Origin: an uncultured Eubacteriales bacterium
GTDB taxonomy: Bacteria > Bacillota > Clostridia > Lachnospirales > Lachnospiraceae
Length of the DNA stretch: 64,000 nt
Reading direction: 5' to 3'
NCBI GenBank assembly: GCA_900545225.1
Contig: UQXZ01000006.1
Coordinates: 1 to 64,000, forward strand
In this document: one piece after another, positions 46,014 through 55,001 of the stretch
How the letters are laid out: each line of letters begins with the position of its first letter
Position numbering within the stretch: position 1 is the first letter of the stretch
Position numbers and translations under genes: made by a program
Notes under the pieces: generated by a model
Seen by the model: only the letters and a program-made list of their open reading frames with translations
The model's database searches: none
What the model was told of the DNA's origin: nothing

Positions 46014-47291
46014 GTGCATTACGTAGATATGAGCAAGGAAGAGTTGGTATCAGTTCAGAAGGAACTTATGCACAAGTTTAATGAAATCAAGGAAAAGAAT
46101 CTCAAGCTTGATATGTCAAGAGGTAAGCCATCACCTGCACAGTTAAAGGTGTCTTATCCTATGTTAGATTGTATTACATCTGAATCAAGCCTTATTGATG
46201 AAAATGGTGTAGATTGTTCTAACTACGGATGTCTTGATGGTCTTGAATCAGCAAAGCAGCTTCTTGCAGATATGATCGGAACAGATAAGGATCATATGAT
46301 CGTGTTTGGTAACTCAAGTCTTAATATTATGTTTGATCAGATTTCAAGAGCATTTACTCATGGATATTTAGGACATACTCCTTGGTCAAAGTTAGATAAG
46401 ATTAAGTTCTTATGTCCTGTGCCTGGATATGACAGACATTTCATGATTACAGAGCATTTCGGAATTGAAATGATTAACATCCCTATGTCTGAAAATGGCC
46501 CTGACATGGACATGGTAGAGAAACTTGTTTCAAATGATCCTGCAGTCAAGGGTATCTGGTGTGTTCCAAAATATTCTAACCCTATGGGTGTTACATACTC
46601 AGATGAAACAATAAAGAGACTTGCAGCATTAAAGCCTGCAGCTCCTGATTTCAGACTTTTCTATGATAATGCATATTGTGTGCATGAACTTTATGATGAA
46701 GGGGATAGCCTTCTCGATATTATTGAAGAGTGTGCAAAAGCAGGCAACCCTGATATGGTATTTGAGTTTGTTTCAACATCAAAAATAAGCTTTCCTGGTT
46801 CAGGTATTGCAGGTATGGCTGCAAGTGAGGCAAACCTTGCTGATGTAAAGAGCCATTTACATTTCCAGACTATTGGTTATGACAAGATTAACCAGCTTCG
46901 TCATGTGGCATTCTTTAAGGATATCAATGGATTAAAGGAACACATGAAGAAACATGCCGACTTTATCAGACCAAAGTTTGAAATTGTTTTATCTGTTTTT
47001 GAAAAAGAGCTTGCAGGTTTAGGCGTAGGTAAATGGACAGAGCCTAGGGGTGGATATTTCATATCATTTGATTCAATTCTTAACTGTGCAACAGAAGTTT
47101 ATAATCTCTGTAAGGAAGCAGGTGTAACACTTACTTCAGTTGGTGCTACATTCCCTTACAGAAAGGATCCAAACAATTCAAACTTAAGAATTGCACCTAC
47201 ATATCCTACAGTTGAGGAATTAGAAGAAGCAGCCAACCTTTTTGCAGTTGCAGTTAAATTAGCAAGTGTGAATAAGCTTTTAGAAGGCTGA
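46014..47291 (+). CDS. Type Ic aspartate aminotransferase
   Basis: 425 residues, GTG start after AAGGAGG. A PLP enzyme of the Aminotran_MocR group (PF12897) without a DNA-binding domain. LDMSRGKPSPAQL at the N-terminus, CVPKYSNPMGVTYS, YDNAYCVHEL, and the PLP lysine in STSKISFPGSG. Experimentally studied relatives transaminate aspartate with 2-oxoglutarate. Single gene, own terminator. Confidence 0.9.
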   Translation: MHYVDMSKEELVSVQKELMHKFNEIKEKNLKLDMSRGKPSPAQLKVSYPMLDCITSESSLIDENGVDCSNYGCLDGLESAKQLLADMIGTDKDHMIVFGNSSLNIMFDQISRAFTHGYLGHTPWSKLDKIKFLCPVPGYDRHFMITEHFGIEMINIPMSENGPDMDMVEKLVSNDPAVKGIWCVPKYSNPMGVTYSDETIKRLAALKPAAPDFRLFYDNAYCVHELYDEGDSLLDIIEECAKAGNPDMVFEFVSTSKISFPGSGIAGMAASEANLADVKSHLHFQTIGYDKINQLRHVAFFKDINGLKEHMKKHADFIRPKFEIVLSVFEKELAGLGVGKWTEPRGGYFISFDSILNCATEVYNLCKEAGVTLTSVGATFPYRKDPNNSNLRIAPTYPTVEELEEAANLFAVAVKLASVNKLLEG

Positions 47292-47615
47292 TAATAAATA
47301 AAATTTAGTATATGCTTTACATTAGAAGTTAAGAGTATACAACATCATATATAAAGCGGGTGTATAATCATCAGAGATACAATGTTTCGGTGATGAGGCA
47401 CCTGCTTTTTATTTTATTGTTATTTATTGCAGTAAAAGGTAACATAAACACAGATGACAATTTTTAAATATCGGTTAATGGTATTATGTTATACATAACA
47501 GTTATGCTTAACTGTTATTAAAGCGGCTAAGTATTTAAAACGGGCAGCAATGTGATATCTATACAACTGGTTATTACATAACATACTGATATATGAATTT
47601 TTAAAGAGGAAAATT
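47292..47615. other. Aminotransferase-proC intergenic region
   Basis: Besides the terminator it holds a perfect 10-bp hairpin ATAACAGTTA / TAACTGTTAT (47495-47504, 47509-47518), possibly a protein site of the proC promoter. No gene seen. Confidence 0.45.
47353..47410 (+). terminator. Terminator of the aminotransferase gene
   Basis: AAAGCGGGTG (47353-47362) and CACCTGCTTT (47399-47408), with inner TCATC/GATGA, then T-run. Confidence 0.8.
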
Positions 47616-48413
47616 ATGAGTAATATAGGATTTATCGGCGCTGGAAACATGGGATATGCAATGTTAAAGGGAGCATTATCATCAATTTCTCCTGAAAATG
47701 TTGGAGTAACAGACAGATCATTTGATAAGGCTGAAAGCATTGCACAGGAAACAGGAGTGCGTCATTTTGAGTCAAATGCAGACTGCGTAAAGAACTGCAA
47801 GTACGTGGTATTTTCAATTAAGCCACAGGTTTATGAAAATGTAGTAGATGAAATCAGAAAATTTGTTGATGACTCTAAGATTATCATTTCTCTTGCACCA
47901 AATGTTTCTATAGAAATGTTAAATGGTATGTTCGGCAAAAATGTCCGTGTAGTAAGATTAATGCCAAATACACCTGCACTTGTAGGTGAAGGTATGACAG
48001 GATACTGTTATGACGATGCACTTTTCAATGAAGAAGAAAAGACATTTTTAGCTGACCTTTTTAATTCATTTGGTAAGGCTGTAAAGGTTTCTGAGAAAAT
48101 CATGAGTGCAGTAGTATGTGCCAGTGGTTCATCACCTGCATATGTATTTATGTTTATAGAAGCTCTTGCAGACAGTGTTGTTAAATATGGCATGTCAAGA
48201 GATGATGCATATACATTTGTTGCTCAGACAGTACTCGGTTCTGCAAAGATGGTTCTCGAATCAGGGGAGCATCCGGGAGTGTTAAAGGACAGAGTATGTT
48301 CTCCGGGTGGAACCACAATCAGAGCCGTTGAAAAGTTAGAAGAGTGCGGTTTAAGAAATGCATTATTTAAAGCTACTGAAGCATGTTACAACAAATGTGA
48401 AAATAAAGAGTAA
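47616..48413 (+). CDS. proC: Pyrroline-5-carboxylate reductase
   Basis: 265 residues. Dinucleotide fold GFIGAGNMGYAMLKG, FSIKPQVYENV, RLMPNTPALVGEGM and the C-terminal signature HPGVLKDRVCSPGGTTIRAV. Last step of proline biosynthesis. No proA/proB is adjacent. Confidence 0.95.
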   Translation: MSNIGFIGAGNMGYAMLKGALSSISPENVGVTDRSFDKAESIAQETGVRHFESNADCVKNCKYVVFSIKPQVYENVVDEIRKFVDDSKIIISLAPNVSIEMLNGMFGKNVRVVRLMPNTPALVGEGMTGYCYDDALFNEEEKTFLADLFNSFGKAVKVSEKIMSAVVCASGSSPAYVFMFIEALADSVVKYGMSRDDAYTFVAQTVLGSAKMVLESGEHPGVLKDRVCSPGGTTIRAVEKLEECGLRNALFKATEACYNKCENKE

Positions 48414-48459
48414 TCTAAATTTCTTAATAATGAAATGATATTCCTAAATAACATATTGT

Positions 48460-48521
48460 GATACCTAACTATCAAGATATGTAAATATATGATATTTACA
48501 TATCACGATACCTAAATATCA
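48460..48521. repeat. Direct and inverted repeats upstream of metA
   Basis: GATACCTAACTATCA (48460-48474) and GATACCTAAATATCA (48507-48521) are direct repeats differing at one base. Between them is a perfect 11-bp inverted repeat GATATGTAAAT / ATTTACATATC (48476-48486, 48494-48504). Candidate regulator sites for metA; no SAM riboswitch consensus is seen. Confidence 0.5.
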
Positions 48522-48663
48522 CAATATTTAAATATCATATATTTTGTGTAATATTGTAAAAAAGGGCAATATATTGTATTATTACCCTAATTAACCATAT
48601 GTAACTAAAATGATTACTTAATCAGAATTACTTAATATATAACCTATATTAGGAGGTGATGCT

Positions 48664-49575
48664 GTGCCAATTAAAATACAGAGCGACCTTCCTGCAAAAC
48701 AGCAATTAGAGTCGGAAAATATCTTCGTTATGGACGAGAGTAGAGCCTTATCTCAGGAAATTCGTCCTTTGAAGATTCTTATTGTAAATCTTATGCCGTT
48801 GAAGGAAGCAACAGAACTTGATCTTTTAAGATCATTATCAAATACGCCACTTCAGTTAAATGTCAGTTTTTTAAAAATGAAGTCACATACTTCAAAACAT
48901 ACTAAGGCATCTCATCTTGAAAAGTTTTATATTTCATTTGATGAAATCAAAAATAAGCATTATGACGGAATGATTATTACAGGTGCACCTATAGAAAAGC
49001 TTGATTTTGAAGAAGTTACCTATTGGGATGAAATAACAACAGTAATGGATTGGTCTAAGGATCATGTTACAAGTACCCTTCATATATGCTGGGCGGCTCA
49101 GGCCGGAATGTATTATCACTACGGCGTGAGAAAGAACATGAGAAAAGAAAAGCTTTCAGGAGTATATCTTCATCATGTAATTCACAGAACAGATCCTCTT
49201 GTAAGAGGTTTTGATGATGTATTCTATGCTCCTCATTCCAGATATACTGAGGTTAACAGAGAAGAGGTTCTCTCTAATCCTGTATTTAAGGTATTAGCTG
49301 ACTCAAGAGAAGCGGGACTATATCTTGTAGTTGCAGAGGATGGCAAGAATGTATTTGTCATGGGACATCCTGAATATGACAGATTTGCTCTTGACGGAGA
49401 ATACAGAAGAGATTTGTATAGCAGATTAAAGCCAAGTATTCCTGTACATTATTATCCGGACAACAATCCGGCAAAGCGTCCGAGAATGCAGTGGAGATCA
49501 CATGCAAATGCTCTCTATACAAACTGGATTAACTATTATGTATACCAGGTTACTCCATATATTTTAGATGAATAA
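48664..49575 (+). CDS. metA: Homoserine O-acetyltransferase (MetA family)
   Basis: 303 residues, GTG start after AGGAGGTGATGCT. MetA fold: catalytic Cys in HICWAAQAG, His and Glu in GHPEYDRF. At the acyl-CoA selectivity position the segment reads TGAPIEKLDFEEV, with Glu where succinyl-specific enzymes such as E. coli MetA have Gly; Glu is linked to acetyl-CoA use in Bacillus-type enzymes. So acetylation of homoserine is predicted, although the family is often annotated succinyltransferase. Methionine biosynthesis. Confidence 0.9.
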   Translation: MPIKIQSDLPAKQQLESENIFVMDESRALSQEIRPLKILIVNLMPLKEATELDLLRSLSNTPLQLNVSFLKMKSHTSKHTKASHLEKFYISFDEIKNKHYDGMIITGAPIEKLDFEEVTYWDEITTVMDWSKDHVTSTLHICWAAQAGMYYHYGVRKNMRKEKLSGVYLHHVIHRTDPLVRGFDDVFYAPHSRYTEVNREEVLSNPVFKVLADSREAGLYLVVAEDGKNVFVMGHPEYDRFALDGEYRRDLYSRLKPSIPVHYYPDNNPAKRPRMQWRSHANALYTNWINYYVYQVTPYILDE

Positions 49576-49666
49576 ACTTATTACTATAATATCGTGATTA
49601 GTACTGTAATTAATTGCAATAGTTTGGTATAATTTTAACTACATTTTTATTTAAGGAGATTATGAC

Positions 49667-50206
49667 ATGTCAATGAATGTTAGAGGTGTTGATAACGAAA
49701 CACAGGATATCATTAATTTTTACATTGCTAACGGCTGGGAAGAGAACGAAGCTTTCAACATAGTTAAGCAGTTCAAGGATGAAATGTACAATACATTTGA
49801 GATCCTTTGCTTATGCTCACTTATGAAGCTTCTTAACACAATATATGTTAAGGGGAATGACGGAAAGGTTCCTAACCTTACAATCGTAAGCCAGTATCCT
49901 AATGTTAAGATCTCAACAACACAGGGTTCACCTATCATGGGATTATTCAGTGTTCTTCCATCAGGCAGAATCTATGTTGAAATCAGAGTTACAGACGGTG
50001 AAAGATATCGTTCAATCGACTGGATCGAATTTGCAGAAGTTAAAGAAGGAGCAGAAGGTTACGATAAGTTCATCAAGGATTTAGCTACTGGTGAATCATC
50101 ATACCTTATGCTTAAGGACGGAACAAAGTTCCAGCTTTCTGACATTAAGAGAGAGAACCTTGACTGGTATATCAACATGATCGCTGAATTATTACCAAGA
50201 GGTTAA
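49667..50206 (+). CDS. Conserved hypothetical protein
   Basis: 179 residues, soluble, about neutral to acidic. It begins MSMNVRGVDNETQDIINFYI, then a helical segment with LCLCSLMKLL, a beta-rich middle (LFSVLPSGRIYVEIRVTDGE) and a helical end. I do not recognise a family. Codon use is like the highly expressed genes around it (mostly ACA, TCA, CTT, AAG), and it has a good AAGGAG site and its own terminator, so it is a real, probably well-expressed gene. Confidence 0.75.
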   Translation: MSMNVRGVDNETQDIINFYIANGWEENEAFNIVKQFKDEMYNTFEILCLCSLMKLLNTIYVKGNDGKVPNLTIVSQYPNVKISTTQGSPIMGLFSVLPSGRIYVEIRVTDGERYRSIDWIEFAEVKEGAEGYDKFIKDLATGESSYLMLKDGTKFQLSDIKRENLDWYINMIAELLPRG

Positions 50207-50236
50207 TTTAAGATATTAATTTATCCGATATAACAT

Positions 50237-50272
50237 AAAAGCTGCATGCACCATCTAGTGTATGCAGCTTTT
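50237..50272. terminator. Bidirectional terminator
   Basis: 14-bp arms 50237-50250 and 50259-50272 with one G-T pair, AAAA/TTTT ends; serves the hypothetical gene (+) and the PHP gene (-). Confidence 0.85.
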
Positions 50273-50322
50273 ATGTATGCTTATTGTTATAGTTTCACAT
50301 GAGTCTTACAATTCTAATTTCA

Positions 50323-51150
50323 TTAAGCCTCAAGAGTGATAAATTCAGGCTTTCTCTTTCTGAATACAGTGCTGTATTTAAATCCTGTCTCAATAAGAAG
50401 TTTATTGGCAGCTTCAACAAGACGGCCAACATCGTCAACCTTATGAGAGTCAGCACCGATAGTAATTATTTCTCCGCCTAAATCCTTATACATTTTTAAA
50501 ATAGTTGAATTAGGGTTGTAGTCGCCACTGTTACTTTTCCATGCTCCGGCTGTATTTACTTCGATACCCTTTCCTTTCTGGATAAGAGTATTCAAAATTT
50601 CCTGAATTAAATCATATGGAAGTAATATTCCAATCTGACCTCTTGTGTGATTGCCTGGAACATATCTTGTAACATAGTCTAAATGTCCGTATACATCGAA
50701 ATTGGAAAGATTGCATACAGATTCGTATATATTTTCAAAATATCTTCTTATGCGTTCCTTTGGCTCTTTTTCTGACCAGAAATCAATATAATATGGATCG
50801 ACGCCGTCAACAACGTGAGTTGATCCGATAATAAAGTCGTATTTATTTTCTTTATCGAAATTCTCAATAAGATCAGTAGCACCTGGAGTGAGTCCCTGTT
50901 CAACGCCGATAAGAATATCGAGCTTATCCTGATGTTCTTCCTTTAACTTGGATAAATATTCATAATATGCTTCCTGATCTAAGTTGAATACAGATTCACC
51001 CTCAGGTGAAAAGTAATTAAAATCATTGTGGTCAGTAAAACATATTCCGGCTAATCCCATATTTACGGCATTTGCAACGATTTCTTCAGGATTTGATTCT
51101 GAATCAGAAGAAAATTTACTGTGCAAATGTAAATCGTATAATTTATTCAT
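50323..51150 (-). CDS. PHP-domain phosphatase, histidinol-phosphatase (HisJ/HisK) family
   Basis: 275 residues from the ATG at 51150, with GAGAGG upstream. PHP metal-site motifs DLHLHSKFSSDS, CFTDHNDF, GVEQG, GSTHVVDG, YGHLDYVTRY and GADSHKVDDVG are all present. The family dephosphorylates histidinol phosphate in histidine synthesis; other phosphoesterase substrates are possible. No his genes are adjacent. Confidence 0.85.
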   Translation of the reverse strand: MNKLYDLHLHSKFSSDSESNPEEIVANAVNMGLAGICFTDHNDFNYFSPEGESVFNLDQEAYYEYLSKLKEEHQDKLDILIGVEQGLTPGATDLIENFDKENKYDFIIGSTHVVDGVDPYYIDFWSEKEPKERIRRYFENIYESVCNLSNFDVYGHLDYVTRYVPGNHTRGQIGILLPYDLIQEILNTLIQKGKGIEVNTAGAWKSNSGDYNPNSTILKMYKDLGGEIITIGADSHKVDDVGRLVEAANKLLIETGFKYSTVFRKRKPEFITLEA

Positions 51151-51612
51151 CAAAAACCTCTCATTAATTTTAAGTTATCCGGTTAATGGAAATTGTTATA
51201 TATCCATTACCTATAATATATCATTACCCATATAACAATATTGCACATATATAATATGGTGCACATATAACAACATTGTACTTATGGCATTATTACAAAT
51301 AAAGCATTGTTGCCGTTAAAGCATACCTGCGTATTAAAGCATACCTACGTATTTTACACGGTAAGAAAAGTATATATAAATACATAAATAAGTCAAGAAA
51401 CAGCATAGTGGCAAATGGATAAAGACAAGCTGTTATTTCCTCAATAAAACCAAAAGAAAAATCCATGTAAAATATTACGATATTGTTGAAATTTTATTGC
51501 TTTAAGCATAAAAAACTTATAAAAATATGGTGAAAAAACTTGCCAATCTATTATTGTTTAGATACAATGATAATGTTTTGATTTATAACGGCGAGTTTTT
51601 AGGAGGATAAAT
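51151..51612. other. Intergenic region upstream of gap, with short repeats
   Basis: Two direct copies of CATATAACAAYATTG (51229-51243, 51264-51278) and an 18-bp tandem pair (51316-51333, 51334-51351; one difference, TTAAAGCATACCT core). The gap promoter is at its right end. No gene seen. Confidence 0.5.
51540..51568 (+). promoter_or_regulatory. Probable gap promoter
   Basis: TTGCCA (51540-51545) and TACAAT (51563-51568) with a 17-nt spacer, 44 bp upstream of the gap start. Confidence 0.6.
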
Positions 51613-52641
51613 ATGTCAGTAAAGGTTGCTATCAATGGTTTTGGACGCATTGGAAGATTAGCTTTTAGACAGATGTTTGAGGAGAAGGATTTTGAAATCG
51701 TTGCAGTTAACGACTTATCAAAGCCTTCTGTATTGGCATATCTTTTAAAGTACGATTCAACACAAGGCAGAATCGTTAACTTTGGTGAAGAAGATTTAAT
51801 CACAGCAGATGATGAAGCTGGTACAATCACAGTTAAGGGTAAGACTGTTAAGATTTACGGAGAAAGAGATGCTAGAGATCTTCCATGGAAGGAATTAGAC
51901 GTAGACTGCGTACTTGAGTGTACAGGTTTCTACACATCAAAAGAAAAGTCAATGGCTCATATCGAAGCTGGTGCTAAGAAGGTTGTTATTTCAGCACCTG
52001 CAGGAAATGACATTAAGACAATCGTTTACAACACAAACCATGAGACATTAACAAAGGATGATCAGATTATTTCTGCTGCATCATGTACAACAAACTGTCT
52101 TGCACCAATGGCTAAGGCTCTTAACGACTTAGTTCCTATTGAGTCTGGTATCATGAAGACAGTTCATGCATACACAGGTGATCAGATGCTTCTCGACAGC
52201 TCACAGAGAAAGGGTAACCTTAGAAGATCAAGAGCTGCTGGAATCAACATCGTTCCATCATCATCAGGTGCTGCTAAGGCAATCGGTCTTGTTATTCCTG
52301 AGCTTAACGGTAAGCTTACAGGTGCAGCCCTCAGAGTTCCTACACCTACAGGTTCAATCACAAACCTTTACGCTGTAGTTGATGGTGTTGTAACAGAAGA
52401 TCAGATTAATGCTGCAATGAAGGCTGCTGCAAACGAGTCATTCGGTTACACAGAAGAGCATATCGTATCAAGTGATGTCGTTGGAATGCGTTTCGGATCA
52501 TTATTCGATGCTACATTAACATTATGTACTCCAATGCCAAACAACAAGACATTAGTTGAAGTTGCTGCTTGGTATGATAACGAAAATTCATATACAACAC
52601 AGATGTGCAGAACAATTAAGTATCTTGAAACACAGATCTAA
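51613..52641 (+). CDS. gap: Glyceraldehyde-3-phosphate dehydrogenase
   Basis: 342 residues. NAD fold [16 protein letters not shown], catalytic Cys in [15 protein letters not shown], His in [17 protein letters not shown] at the end. Glycolytic NAD-dependent enzyme. Strong ribosome binding site (AGGAGGATAA). Terminator before pgk. Confidence 0.97.
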   Translation: MSVKVAINGFGRIGRLAFRQMFEEKDFEIVAVNDLSKPSVLAYLLKYDSTQGRIVNFGEEDLITADDEAGTITVKGKTVKIYGERDARDLPWKELDVDCVLECTGFYTSKEKSMAHIEAGAKKVVISAPAGNDIKTIVYNTNHETLTKDDQIISAASCTTNCLAPMAKALNDLVPIESGIMKTVHAYTGDQMLLDSSQRKGNLRRSRAAGINIVPSSSGAAKAIGLVIPELNGKLTGAALRVPTPTGSITNLYAVVDGVVTEDQINAAMKAAANESFGYTEEHIVSSDVVGMRFGSLFDATLTLCTPMPNNKTLVEVAAWYDNENSYTTQMCRTIKYLETQI

Positions 52642-52672
52642 TTAATATTTGTACAGATAGTTAATAAAATAG

Positions 52673-52710
52673 GGATGGCATATTATTATAATTATGCTAT
52701 CCTTATTTTT
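52673..52710 (+). terminator. Terminator between gap and pgk
   Basis: GGATGGCATA / TATGCTATCC arms (one G-T pair), followed by TTATTTTT. Confidence 0.8.
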
Positions 52711-52750
52711 GAGTATATATAATATTTAAAACCTGGAGGGGATTTCCAAA

Positions 52751-53950
52751 ATGCTTAATAAGAAGACTATAGACGACATCAACGTATCAGGACTCAGAGT
52801 TCTTTGCAGATGTGATTTCAATGTTCCACTTGATAACGGTGTAATCACAGATGACACAAGAATTGTTTCATCATTACCAACAATTAAGAAGCTTATTGCT
52901 GACGGCGGTAAGGTTATTCTTTGCTCACACCTCGGTAAGCCAAAGGGATCAGTAGTTCCAGAACTTTCACTTGCTCCAGTAGCAAAGAGACTTTCTGAAT
53001 TACTTGGAACAGAAGTTAAGTTTGCAGATGACGATAACGTCGTTGGCGAAAATGCTAAGAGAATCGTAAGCGAGCTTAAGGATGGAGAAGTATGCCTTCT
53101 TCAGAATGTGCGTTTCAGACCTGAAGAGACAAAGAACGACGATACATTTTCTAAGGAATTAGCATCACTTTGTGACGTATTCGTAAATGATGCATTCGGT
53201 ACAGCTCACAGAGCTCATTGCTCTACAGCAGGTGTTTGCCAGTTCGTAAAGCACAGTGCAATCGGATATCTTATGGAGCAGGAACTTAACTATCTTGGCA
53301 GTGTAGTTAACAATCCTAAGAGACCTCTCGTTTCAATCCTTGGTGGGGCAAAGGTATCATCAAAGATTTCTGTAATCTCAAATCTTCTTGAGAAGGTAGA
53401 CAAGCTTATCATCGGTGGTGGTATGATGTTCACATTTATCAAGGCTATGGGTGGTAACGTAGGTAAGTCTATCGTTGAAGAAGAATATATCGATTACGCA
53501 AAGGATATGATATACAAGGCAGGAGCTTTAGGTGTACAGTTATTCTTCCCTGTAGACGTAGTTGTAACTAAGGAATTCTCAAATGATGCTGAGTACAGAG
53601 TAGTTAAGGCAACTGAAATTGCTGATGACGAAATGGGCATGGATATCGGTCCAAAGACACGGGAATTATTTGCTAACGCACTTGAAGGTGCAGGAACAGT
53701 AATCTGGAACGGACCTATGGGCGTATTCGAATTCTGTAACTTTGCAAAGGGTACAATCGCAGTAGCCGAGGCTATGGGTAACCTTAAGGATGCTGTAACA
53801 GTTGTAGGTGGCGGTGATTCTGCTGCAGCTGTTAATCAGTTAGGTTATGCAGATAAGTTCTCACATATTTCAACAGGCGGCGGTGCTTCACTTGAATTCC
53901 TTGAAGGCAAGGAACTTCCAGGCGTTAAGGCTGTTGAATACAAGGATTGA
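52751..53950 (+). CDS. pgk: Phosphoglycerate kinase
   Basis: 399 residues. [11 protein letters not shown] substrate motif, CSHLGKPKG, hinge and nucleotide region ([21 protein letters not shown]). Makes ATP from 1,3-bisphosphoglycerate. ATG after GGAGGGGATTTCCAAA. Confidence 0.97.
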   Translation: MLNKKTIDDINVSGLRVLCRCDFNVPLDNGVITDDTRIVSSLPTIKKLIADGGKVILCSHLGKPKGSVVPELSLAPVAKRLSELLGTEVKFADDDNVVGENAKRIVSELKDGEVCLLQNVRFRPEETKNDDTFSKELASLCDVFVNDAFGTAHRAHCSTAGVCQFVKHSAIGYLMEQELNYLGSVVNNPKRPLVSILGGAKVSSKISVISNLLEKVDKLIIGGGMMFTFIKAMGGNVGKSIVEEEYIDYAKDMIYKAGALGVQLFFPVDVVVTKEFSNDAEYRVVKATEIADDEMGMDIGPKTRELFANALEGAGTVIWNGPMGVFEFCNFAKGTIAVAEAMGNLKDAVTVVGGGDSAAAVNQLGYADKFSHISTGGGASLEFLEGKELPGVKAVEYKD

Positions 53951-53983
53951 TTTAAAATAATAAAATCAACTGATTAATTTATA

Positions 53984-54017
53984 AAAACCTCTTATGAAAT
54001 CTTCATAAGAGGTTTTT
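53984..54017 (+). terminator. Terminator of pgk
   Basis: Perfect 14-bp arms AAAACCTCTTATGA / TCATAAGAGGTTTT with a 5-nt loop and T-run. Confidence 0.92.
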
Positions 54018-54244
54018 TGTTTTTGATTAATTATTTGAATTGAAAATGTAATTTTGACCATAAATCTGAAAAATAGAAATTTGATTTATGGATTTTACAT
54101 TACTAAGTTAAATTTTTTAGAATAATAATTCATTTGCATCCTTATGGGGGATACCATGCACATATTAATGTGCTATAATGAACGATATGTTTATATCATT
54201 TATAGTAAACAATTTTAATAAAAATATTATGTAAAGGATATATT

Positions 54245-54997
54245 ATGAGAAAGTTAATAGTTGCTGCCAATTGGAAGATGAATAAAACTCCTGATGAAGC
54301 TAAGGTTTTTGTTGAAGAAATTAAAGCAGGAATTAATAACGCTGAGGCGGATGTATTTGTTTTTCCTCCATTCCTCGCATTACAGACAGTATCTGAAATC
54401 TTAAAGGATGCAGATGTAAATGTCGGAGCTCAGAATATGTATATTGAGGACAAGGGTGCTTACACAGGTGAGATATCAGCAGATATGCTCCAGAGCATTG
54501 GAATCAATTCAATCATTATCGGTCACTCAGAGAGAAGACAGATTTTCAAAGAAGATGATGAATTAATTCATGCTAAGCTTGTAAAGGCTTTAGCAAAGGG
54601 AATGATTCCAATTCTCTGTTGTGGTGAGGCTCTTGAAGTAAGAGAAGAAGGTAATTACATCGATTTCATCAACGACCAGATTAAATCAGCATTTGCTGAT
54701 GTTGCTGAAGCTGATGCACAGAAGGTAATTATTGCATATGAGCCAATCTGGGCTATCGGAACAGGAAAGGTAGCTACAAGCACACAGGCTGAAGAAGTAT
54801 GTTCTGCAATCAGAAATACTATCGGAGAGTTATATTCAAAGGAAACAGCTGAAAACATCCACATCCTTTATGGTGGAAGCTGTAACGCAGGAAATGCTAA
54901 GGAATTATTCTCAATGCCTAACATTGACGGTGGTCTTATAGGCGGTGCAGGATTAAAACCTGAATTTATAGATATAGTTCATTGTAAGGAGAATTAA
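54245..54997 (+). CDS. tpiA: Triosephosphate isomerase
   Basis: 250 residues. AANWKMNKT, catalytic His in GHSERR, catalytic Glu in AYEPIWAIGTGK, GGSCNAGNAKEL. The start has a weak AAAGGATATATT site. A further hairpin CCATAAATC / GATTTATGG (54058-54066, 54083-54091) lies upstream. gpmI follows 4 nt later. Confidence 0.97.
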   Translation: MRKLIVAANWKMNKTPDEAKVFVEEIKAGINNAEADVFVFPPFLALQTVSEILKDADVNVGAQNMYIEDKGAYTGEISADMLQSIGINSIIIGHSERRQIFKEDDELIHAKLVKALAKGMIPILCCGEALEVREEGNYIDFINDQIKSAFADVAEADAQKVIIAYEPIWAIGTGKVATSTQAEEVCSAIRNTIGELYSKETAENIHILYGGSCNAGNAKELFSMPNIDGGLIGGAGLKPEFIDIVHCKEN

Positions 54998-55001
54998 TAA
55001 A

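Noticed and set aside
48414..48663. SAM (S-box) riboswitch before metA
   Set aside because: The expected conserved core and terminator/antiterminator pairs are not seen; only short AT-rich repeats are present.
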